Origin: CAZWIT01 sp964533435
GTDB taxonomy: Bacteria > Patescibacteriota > Patescibacteriia > UBA1558 > GWA2-36-10
DNA: 5,965 nucleotides
NCBI GenBank assembly: GCA_964533435.1
Contig: CAZHLU010000059.1
Location: forward strand, 1-5,965
Direction: 5' to 3'
Below are positions 1 to 5,068 of this stretch, piece after piece. Position 1 is the first letter of the stretch. The number at the start of each line of letters is the position of its first letter. Made by a program: the position numbers and the translations under genes. Below the pieces are notes generated by a model. It had not been told where the DNA came from. It made no database searches and worked only from the letters and a program-made list of their open reading frames with translations.

Positions 1-571
1 TTTCATCAGCATAAATATTACCAATGCCAGCAATCAATTGTTGATTAAGTAAAACACTTTTAATAGGAGCACTGCGTTTGGCTAAAACTTCTAAAAAATT
101 ATTAAAAGTAAAATTTTTAGTTTTGGGCTCAATACCAAATTTTTTAACAATTGCATCTTTGCTTTTTTGATCTACTAATTGCCAATAACCAAACTGCCGC
201 AAATCATTAAAATACAAATGGGAACCATCTTGAAAAGTAACAATAATATGAGAATATTTATTAGGTAGATTATTAGTTTTGGGTAAATTATGACCACCAG
301 CAATAATATTTTGATCTACAACATATATCAACTGCCCGGTCATTTTTAAATGTATTAATAAATACAAATCCCCTGTCTTTAAATGCCAAATCAAAAGCTT
401 ACCAATTCTTTCAATGGCTACAAACTGATTATTATGCAAAGTTTTATGAAAAACTGCTAAGGGACTTTTTACTAAATTAGTTTTAAATACTTCTATCTTA
501 ACTAAAGATTTTTTTAAAATCTGCTTAGTAAGTCCTTGCCTAATTGTTTCTACTTCTGGTAATTCTGGCAT
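1..571 (-). CDS. mutM: Formamidopyrimidine-DNA glycosylase (Fpg/MutM), 5' part, cut by window edge
   Basis: Bifunctional base-excision repair enzyme: removes oxidised purines such as 8-oxoguanine and nicks the abasic site; cytoplasmic. I translated 190 codons from the ATG at 571-569. The protein opens with MPELPEVETI, the family signature in which Pro2 becomes the N-terminal Schiff-base nucleophile and Glu3 is the general acid. Lys58 in ERIGKLL matches the conserved beta-hairpin lysine (K57 of E. coli). HLKMTG (74-79) and DLRQFG (123-128) supply the Met/Arg/Phe set that fills the DNA gap left by the flipped base (M77, R125, F127); the usual second Arg of DPRRFG is Gln here. AGIGNIYADE (181-190) is the conserved helix-two-turn-helix Asn segment. 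The C-terminal zinc finger, about 80-90 residues, lies outside the window. No Shine-Dalgarno is visible; the start is fixed by the MPELPE signature. It lies just downstream of a terminator, so it is probably a separate transcription unit. Confidence 0.97.
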   Translation of the reverse strand, partial: MPELPEVETIRQGLTKQILKKSLVKIEVFKTNLVKSPLAVFHKTLHNNQFVAIERIGKLLIWHLKTGDLYLLIHLKMTGQLIYVVDQNIIAGGHNLPKTNNLPNKYSHIIVTFQDGSHLYFNDLRQFGYWQLVDQKSKDAIVKKFGIEPKTKNFTFNNFLEVLAKRSAPIKSVLLNQQLIAGIGNIYADE

Positions 572-587
572 ATTTTTAAGTACTGGC

Positions 588-596
588 ACTATAACA
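588..596 (-). promoter_or_regulatory. Possible extended -10 promoter of mutM
   Basis: On the minus strand this reads TGTTATAGT, a TGn extended -10 with a 5/6 match to TATAAT. It lies between the upstream terminator and the mutM start codon, where a new promoter would be needed. No good -35 is seen (a T run at 616-611). Transcription would start only about 10 nt before the ATG, giving a very short leader. In such AT-rich DNA a chance match is quite possible. Confidence 0.3.
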
Positions 597-610
597 TAAT
601 TTTTTATATT

Positions 611-645
611 AAAAAAGACAGTCCCAAAATAAGGACTGTCTTTTT
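611..645 (-). terminator. Strong intrinsic terminator after the large secreted-protein gene
   Basis: A 13-bp perfect inverted repeat, AAAAAGACAGTCC (612-624) and GGACTGTCTTTTT (633-645), has an 8-nt loop. On the minus strand the stem is followed directly by a T run (616-611). The hairpin begins about 9 nt after the TAA of the 655-3001 gene, so it should end that transcript and insulate mutM. Because the arms are A- and T-tailed it could also work on the plus strand. Confidence 0.92.
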
Positions 646-654
646 ATTAATATC

Positions 655-3001
655 TTAGTATTGATTTAAAACACTATCGCTAACATCGTAGATCTTATGA
701 CCAGCATATTTCTTTAGATCTTCTAAAGATTTAAGATGGACTTTGGCACCATTTAAAATCACGTAGACCTTTTTATCTGAACCACGCAATAGAGTGCCAT
801 TGGCATAAGTCTTAGTACCTAGAACTCCTTTTAAAATCTTCTTTAAGCTAACATTGTCTTTATCAGTATTTGGAAATTGTACTAAATTTTCATCAGAAAT
901 ATTATATATTCTTACAGCAAAATAATTATCATGTAAATATTGCCAACTAGGAATATGGAACTTTTTACCATTTACAATGTGATATACTTCTGGTCCGCAA
1001 CCGCGTAATAAAACACCATCTGCAAATTTGGAAATATCTTTAATATCACCGTCAATATCTGGCACGCAGGCAAATTCTTTGGTGCCCAAAACTTGTGGTG
1101 GAATACCATTACCATTTGTAACAAAGGTTCTATCAACATCGTAAACAACATTAGTATTATTATCAAAAGCTCTTAATTGATAATGATAAGTGGTATTAGG
1201 CAAAAGATTATTTAAGGCAGCACTGTGACTTACACCATAAACGGTATTTCTGAATTCTTTACCATATTCTGTTGTCGTACCGTAAACAATCCAAGTGTGT
1301 GAAGGCAAAGTTGTGCCCCAAGTAACATTAGCACTAGAAGTGGCTGTTTGGGCTTGAATATTAATAAAGCTCATTTGTGGTCTATAACCACCGCCGCCGC
1401 CACCACCGCCGCCAGTATTTCTAGCAGTTACATTAACAGTACGAGTAACAGGAGTAGCTGGATTACCAGCACTGTCTGAGACNNNNNNNNNNNNNNNNNN
1501 NNNNNNNNNNNNNNNNNNNNNNNNNNNNNNNNNNNNNNNNNNNNNNNNNNNNNNNNNNNNNNNNNNNNNNNNNNNNNNNNNNATAAACATTTTCTGGATT
1601 ATTACCTAACAAGGTAATCACTGGAGCGGTAGTGTCTTCCTCATCACCTTGAGAAATTACATTAACAGTACGAGTAACAGGAGTAGCTGGATTACCAGCA
1701 CTGTCTGAGACATTGTAGGTTAAGGTATAGCTACCAATAACAGCAGTATTAACACTACCTGTGACTAAGATATTTTCAGTAATATTGCCATCAACATTGT
1801 CCATAGCAGTTGCGCCAGCATCAGTATAAGTAGAATTTACATAAACATTTTCTGGATTATTACCTAACAAGGTAATCACTGGAGCGGTAGTGTCTGGCGT
1901 TTCCCACTCTGGCATAGGTGGCACATAGTGAGCATAGCAGGAAGCTTGATTGCCTAGAGCTACTAGACTAGCCACAACAGCTACATCACTTAAATTAATT
2001 TTACCATCATTGCTAAGATCAAATATTTCAGAGAATTTAGCCTCACCACGTTGTGAACCAATACTATCTTGGATGCCTTTGAATAAACCAGCGCACCAAT
2101 CAATGTTTTCGTAGTTTTCTTGATTAAATTCGCCTTCTGGTCCAAAGCTTTCTCGGCAAGCAGTATTATTACCTTCGCTATACCATTCGGAAACGATTTG
2201 AGTATCAGTTAAATCGCTAGAGCCACTGTCATCAACATCAATAACATTATTGTCTCGTAAATTAACTGAAGACATAACACCAACTAGGGCGCTACACCAT
2301 TCACCAGGGATTGTTTCTGGTTCATCTATTTCCCATTCTGGCATAGGTGGCACATAGTGCAGATAACAAGCAGCCTGATCACCATCTGAAACCAGAGTAG
2401 CAACCAATGGAACGTCTGACAAATTTATTTTGCCATCATTGTTAAGATCAAATATTTCAGAGAATTTAGCCTCACCACGTTGTGAACCAATACTATCTTG
2501 GATGCCTTTGAATAAACCAGCGCACCAATCAATGTTTTCGTAGTTTTCTTGATTAAATTCGCCTTCTGGTCCAAAGCTTTCTCGGCAAGCAGTATTATTA
2601 CCTTCGCTATACCATTCGGAAACGATTTGAGTATCAGTTAAATCGCTAGAGCCACTGTCATCAACATCAATAACATTATTGTCTCGTAAATTAACTGAAG
2701 ACATAACACCAACTAGGGCGCTACACCATTCACCAGGGATTGTTTCTTCTGGTGGTGGCGGTGGACAATTACCTATTTGGTCACCATGCTCTAGGTGACT
2801 TGCCACTGATTTTTCAGCAACCTCTATTTGAACAAAACTGTTGCTCTCAGCTTCAGTTGTGTGACAAATAGTAACCTTTTTACCAGCCAATTCATCGTCA
2901 GTATTATCAATTTGATTAGCAAAAGCTACTGCTCCGCTTGACCAAATCAACACTGACAACAAAGAAAAACTAGTAATAAACTTTTTTAAAGTTTGCGTCA
3001 T
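655..3001 (-). CDS. Large secreted modular surface protein (EF-hand-like, DUF5011 Ig, FN3-like, shared tail domain), interrupted by assembly gap
   Basis: Function unknown; probably extracellular and cell-surface attached. Numbering assumes a 129-bp gap fill, giving 791 aa. Residues 1-28 are a signal peptide (KK, hydrophobic core, AVAFA cleavage region). Residues 42-80 form a small Cys/His domain with CHTT and HLEHGD motifs. Residues 88-225 and 231-367 are two near-identical modules; each holds two WC-started submodules with a Ca-type loop (DVDDSGSSDLTD at 112-123, DLNNDGKINLSD at 185-196) and a paired Cys. Residues 370-534 are two DUF5011-type Ig domains (DTTAPVITLLG... SDSAGNPATPVTRTVNV). 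Nine Gly follow (540-548), then an FN3-like domain (553-637, with YGTTTEYG and LLPNTTYHYQLRA). Two copies of a tail domain end the protein (about 647-720 and 736-791). The part before and the part after the N run appear in different frames only because the gap is set at 100 N. The ATG at 3001-2999 is chosen because the signal peptide follows; no clear Shine-Dalgarno. No LPXTG or C-terminal membrane segment is seen. Confidence 0.88.
658..1092 (-). repeat. Two copies of a C-terminal tail domain (VLGTK ... LLRG ... VY.I.NG.K.H)
   Basis: Copy 1 (about 1092-871) starts at VLGTKEFAC and runs through DGVLLRGC, EVYHIVNGKKFHI, and RIYNISDENL. Copy 2 (825-658) starts at VLGTKTY and runs through NGTLLRGS, KVYVILNGAKVHL, and KIYDVSDSVLNQY to the stop codon. 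The same domain ends the protein encoded at 5069-5965. Copy 1 has a Cys before the core and a Cys after LLRG; copy 2 lacks both. I recall similar LIRG/KVY/KxHI segments in secreted Patescibacteria proteins but know no assigned function. Confidence 0.75.
1429..1894 (-). repeat. Tandem DUF5011-type Ig repeats, 258-bp unit
   Basis: Unit 1 is 1894-1637 (86 codons, beginning DTTAPV). Unit 2 begins at 1636, runs into the N gap and resumes at 1482 to end near 1429. Where the two can be compared they are identical: 1583-1637 matches 1841-1895 (55 bp), and 1429-1482 matches 1658-1711 (54 bp). The second unit's middle is missing in the assembly, and further whole units could be hidden there. DUF5011 domains are common in bacterial surface proteins as structural spacers. 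Confidence 0.9.
1483..1582. other. Assembly gap (100 N) inside the Ig repeat
   Basis: Exactly 100 N, the usual placeholder for a scaffold gap of unknown size. In the intact neighbouring unit the stretch between the same flanking sequences (1712-1840) is 129 bp. The true gap is therefore predicted to be 129 bp, or 129 plus a multiple of 258. Either value brings the two flanking reading frames into one frame; 100 does not. Near-identical repeats probably broke the assembly here. Confidence 0.97.
2014..2318 (-). repeat. Second copy of a 305-bp perfect direct repeat
   Basis: Identical base for base, on my reading, to 2443-2747, with an offset of 429 bp (143 codons, in frame). It encodes the IPGEWC to FSEIFDL part of the EF-hand-like module. 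Similarity continues with clear divergence into 1900-2013, where the second Ca loop's flank differs (DVAVVASLVALGNQASC here, DVPLVATLVSDGDQAAC in the other copy). Confidence 0.93.
2443..2747 (-). repeat. First copy (N-terminal side) of the 305-bp perfect direct repeat
   Basis: Partner of 2014-2318. The identity stops sharply at 2442 (T here, C at 2013), and the following 114 bp (2329-2442) are only moderately similar to 1900-2013. Identity even at synonymous sites in one part next to divergence in the other suggests recent gene conversion or partial re-duplication. Confidence 0.93.
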
Positions 3002-3047
3002 ATTTTTTTATTAACTTAATTAATATCTTTAGTCATATTGACTTTAT

Positions 3048-3077
3048 ATTATATAGTTTATCTTTTATCTTTGTCAA
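3048..3077 (-). promoter_or_regulatory. Consensus sigma70-type promoter of the large secreted-protein gene
   Basis: On the minus strand TTGACA (3077-3072) and TATAAT (3053-3048) are both exact consensus hexamers, 18 bp apart. Transcription should begin near 3041, giving a leader of about 40 nt before the ATG at 3001. A second TTGACA (3112-3107), 17 bp from a TTTAAA with a TG extension (3089-3084), could be a weaker upstream promoter. Confidence 0.8.
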
Positions 3078-3125
3078 GTATTTTTTAAAACAATATTTAC
3101 TATATTTGTCAATACTAATAAACAT

Positions 3126-3149
3126 AAAAAAGAATACAAAAAATATTCT
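3126..3149 (-). terminator. Weak AT-rich intrinsic terminator after the CAP-protein gene
   Basis: On the minus strand AGAATA (3149-3144), a 7-nt T-rich loop and TATTCT (3136-3131) form a 6-bp stem followed by a T run (3130-3126). It lies about 20 nt after the TAA at 3170. The stem is short and nearly all A-T, so some read-through into the next gene is plausible. Confidence 0.45.
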
Positions 3150-3169
3150 AAATTAGAGCTAAATTAAAG

Positions 3170-4894
3170 TTAAAATAAAATCAAAAGTATTAACAAGGCA
3201 ATAAAGCCCATGGTAGAAGCAATAGTTTTAGGATGCTGCTTTTTAATTTCAATAAAGATGTTTAAAAACAAAGCTACCACTGCTAAAATTAAAATTATCT
3301 TATAATAAATAGAGCTAAGATCAAACAAGGGCGAAATAGCAGCTGCATTACTACCCTTTACAAATAAATACTGTTTAACAATACTGGGCTTAAGTGGTGG
3401 TACATTAGACCAAGCAATATCAGTGACAGTAGCATTACCAAGTTTGTCAGTAGCTGTCAAACTAGCCATTAATAATGGATTAAAAGTTTCTACTTCCTTA
3501 GCATCTTCAATTATTAGATGACCACTCCAGTGATTAATATCCGTGTCATCTTTTTTAAGTTCTATATTATAATTAGCCAACTCAACTTTAGCAGTATCTG
3601 TATCTGGACTTAAATAAGCATCCACCTTTAATACCAATCCTTCACCTCCAGCTTGAGAAGCTGATATAGCGCTAAGTTGTTGGTCTAATACTGGCGCTTG
3701 TCTATCAACTTCTATTTTATATACTGGAGAATAAGTTTTAAGATCACCTTTTATGGCTTCAATTATAATATTATGCTGACCATCAATTAAAGTTATATCT
3801 GTATTTAAATCTTGATTTAAAACGATTTGCTGAGTCTTTAACAAAACATCTCCCGACCAAATAGAAACCTTTTCAGCTCCAGGAGCACTGACTAATAAAT
3901 TAATTGTGTTTGATTTAGTAATAAAATTATTAAGTGGAGATTTTAAAGTTGGGGCTAATAATTTTGTTTCTTCTTTAGTTTGTTGTAATGGTAATATCGG
4001 TACTGGCTCTACTAGTACTAAATCTTTTTTAACTTCAAGTGTTTTCTCATCTTTTTTGTCTTCCTTATCTGACAAAACCTGGGTATTATTATTAGTAGTA
4101 GTGGCTAAATTTTGTTCTGCTACAACTGTACTTAAATCAGTTGTATTATCCTGGACAACCCTGCTCGGACTAGTACCAAAATATTGGGCCACTAAAGTAG
4201 TATCATAACCCTGATAATTACCGCTAACCATGGCTACACCAATTTCTTTAAAATCAGGATCAATTAAATTAGAATAATGGGAAGGACTGGCTTTCCAAGC
4301 ATTTACTACTTCAATCGGATCAGAAAATCCAATAGCCAAATTCTCACCGGCTACTTGATAATTATAACTTACTTTAGATAACCAATATTTTAAACCCTTA
4401 TTATCTGGGCTAACGTGAGCAAAGTATTGATTAACTAACATATCCTCTGTTTTATCTAAAGCAGCTGCTTGCAAAACAGAATTATTATTTAAAGGCTCTA
4501 TATTTAAGCTAAGTCTAAGATTATTAGTAGCATCAACTATTTTTTGACTCTGCTCAGCCAATAAGTCAGGTGTCAGCCAAGCTTGAATTGGAAAAGACAA
4601 AACTATAGCAATGACTAAAATCTTGATAAAAACAGCTGACAAAGAATAAAAAAATATTCTTTGTGGATGCAAAGCTTTGGGTTTAAAATTATTATTATGA
4701 CTAGGAATAAATAAATCTTGCCACAAACCAACACCCCTAGGATTTCTACCCAAGGCTATTTCTAAACCATCATCAATACCATCGCCATCTGTGTCAGCTT
4801 TATAAGGATCAGTCTTATAAAACTTTATTTCTGCTTCATCAGACAAACCATCACGATCTGAATCTAAAATTTTAGTTGTTTGATTTTTAGACAT
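3170..4894 (-). CDS. Membrane-anchored CAP/SCP-domain protein (YkwD-like) with Ca-binding type-3 repeats and Ig-like regions
   Basis: A 574-aa protein, complete. Residues 11-46 hold two thrombospondin type-3-like motifs (DSDRDGLSDEAE, DTDGDGIDDGLE). HNNNFKPKALHPQR (66-79) precedes a membrane segment at about 81-103. Residues 114-241 are the CAP domain: YFAHVSP (H160), AGENLA (E184), SPSHYSNL (H206), KEIGVA (E217) give the usual two-His, two-Glu set, and QYFG closes it. Residues 244-312 are a Thr/Asn/Lys/Glu-rich linker. Two Ig-like beta regions follow (about 313-397 and 400-497, the latter containing ATDKLGNATVTD). Membrane segments at about 529-549 and 560-574 flank a KKQHPK loop. By the positive-inside rule the CAP and Ig parts are extracellular and the Ca motifs cytoplasmic. 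CAP proteins bind lipids, glycans or proteins in different lineages; no substrate can be named here. The ATG at 4894-4892 is preceded in frame by a TAG at 4903-4901 and by a weak AGG. The architecture matches what I recall of Patescibacteria CAP proteins. Confidence 0.93.
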   Translation of the reverse strand: MSKNQTTKILDSDRDGLSDEAEIKFYKTDPYKADTDGDGIDDGLEIALGRNPRGVGLWQDLFIPSHNNNFKPKALHPQRIFFYSLSAVFIKILVIAIVLSFPIQAWLTPDLLAEQSQKIVDATNNLRLSLNIEPLNNNSVLQAAALDKTEDMLVNQYFAHVSPDNKGLKYWLSKVSYNYQVAGENLAIGFSDPIEVVNAWKASPSHYSNLIDPDFKEIGVAMVSGNYQGYDTTLVAQYFGTSPSRVVQDNTTDLSTVVAEQNLATTTNNNTQVLSDKEDKKDEKTLEVKKDLVLVEPVPILPLQQTKEETKLLAPTLKSPLNNFITKSNTINLLVSAPGAEKVSIWSGDVLLKTQQIVLNQDLNTDITLIDGQHNIIIEAIKGDLKTYSPVYKIEVDRQAPVLDQQLSAISASQAGGEGLVLKVDAYLSPDTDTAKVELANYNIELKKDDTDINHWSGHLIIEDAKEVETFNPLLMASLTATDKLGNATVTDIAWSNVPPLKPSIVKQYLFVKGSNAAAISPLFDLSSIYYKIILILAVVALFLNIFIEIKKQHPKTIASTMGFIALLILLILF

Positions 4895-4919
4895 GTATGC
4901 CTATGTTATTTAACATTAA

Positions 4920-4948
4920 ATTAAATCAGAAAAAACTATTTTTGTCAA
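4920..4948 (-). promoter_or_regulatory. Probable promoter of the CAP-protein gene (proximal)
   Basis: On the minus strand an exact TTGACA (4948-4943) lies 17 bp from TTTAAT (4925-4920), which is 5/6 to TATAAT and preceded by a TG extension (TGATTTAAT). The predicted start, about 4913, leaves a leader of under 20 nt before the ATG. Confidence 0.6.
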
Positions 4949-4981
4949 TAGTATTCTAATCTACTATTAAAACTATGATTA

Positions 4982-4990
4982 ATTATAACA
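4982..4990 (-). promoter_or_regulatory. Possible distal promoter of the CAP-protein gene (extended -10)
   Basis: Minus strand TGTTATAAT is a perfect extended -10. The matching -35 position (5010-5005) reads TTTAGC, only 3/6. It lies just after the terminator of the upstream gene and would give a leader of about 80 nt. It may be an alternative to the proximal promoter or a chance match. Confidence 0.4.
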
Positions 4991-5007
4991 TAAAAACTTA
5001 GAAAGCT

Positions 5008-5043
5008 AAAAAAACAAAAACCATCCCCCAGTTGGGGGATGGT
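5008..5043 (-). terminator. Strong intrinsic terminator after the Cys-rich dockerin-like protein gene
   Basis: An 11-bp GC-rich perfect inverted repeat, ACCATCCCCCA (5020-5030) and TGGGGGATGGT (5033-5043), has a very tight loop. On the minus strand it is followed by a T run interrupted once by G (5019-5008). It starts about 25 nt after the TAA at 5069-5071 and stands out against the AT-rich surroundings. Confidence 0.93.
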
Positions 5044-5068
5044 AGATGCTTTTTAAAAATATAATTAT

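Noticed and set aside
972..1166. 64-codon open frame on the minus strand in another frame
   Set aside because: It overlaps the FN3-like and tail-domain coding frame, which shows clear domain structure; this one does not.
1387..1413. GC-rich GCC/ACC triplet run as a microsatellite or regulatory element
   Set aside because: It encodes a nine-Gly linker in frame between the Ig and FN3-like domains, with mixed GGT/GGC codons.
1463..1590. Apparent frameshift or pseudogene in the large secreted-protein gene
   Set aside because: The frame change is fully explained by the 100-N placeholder; the predicted 129-bp fill restores one frame.
1900..2747. Direct repeats as a mobile element or attachment sites
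   Set aside because: The repeats are in frame within one gene and encode a protein module; no transposase, terminal inverted repeats or target duplication is seen.
3150..3167. Near-palindrome around AATTAGAGCTAAATT as an operator
   Set aside because: Short, almost all A/T and located just downstream of a stop codon; chance symmetry is likely in such DNA.
3906..4208. 100-codon open frame on the plus strand
   Set aside because: It lies wholly inside the well-supported CAP gene on the opposite strand, its translation looks like a Ser/Val-rich shadow, and no start signal is evident.
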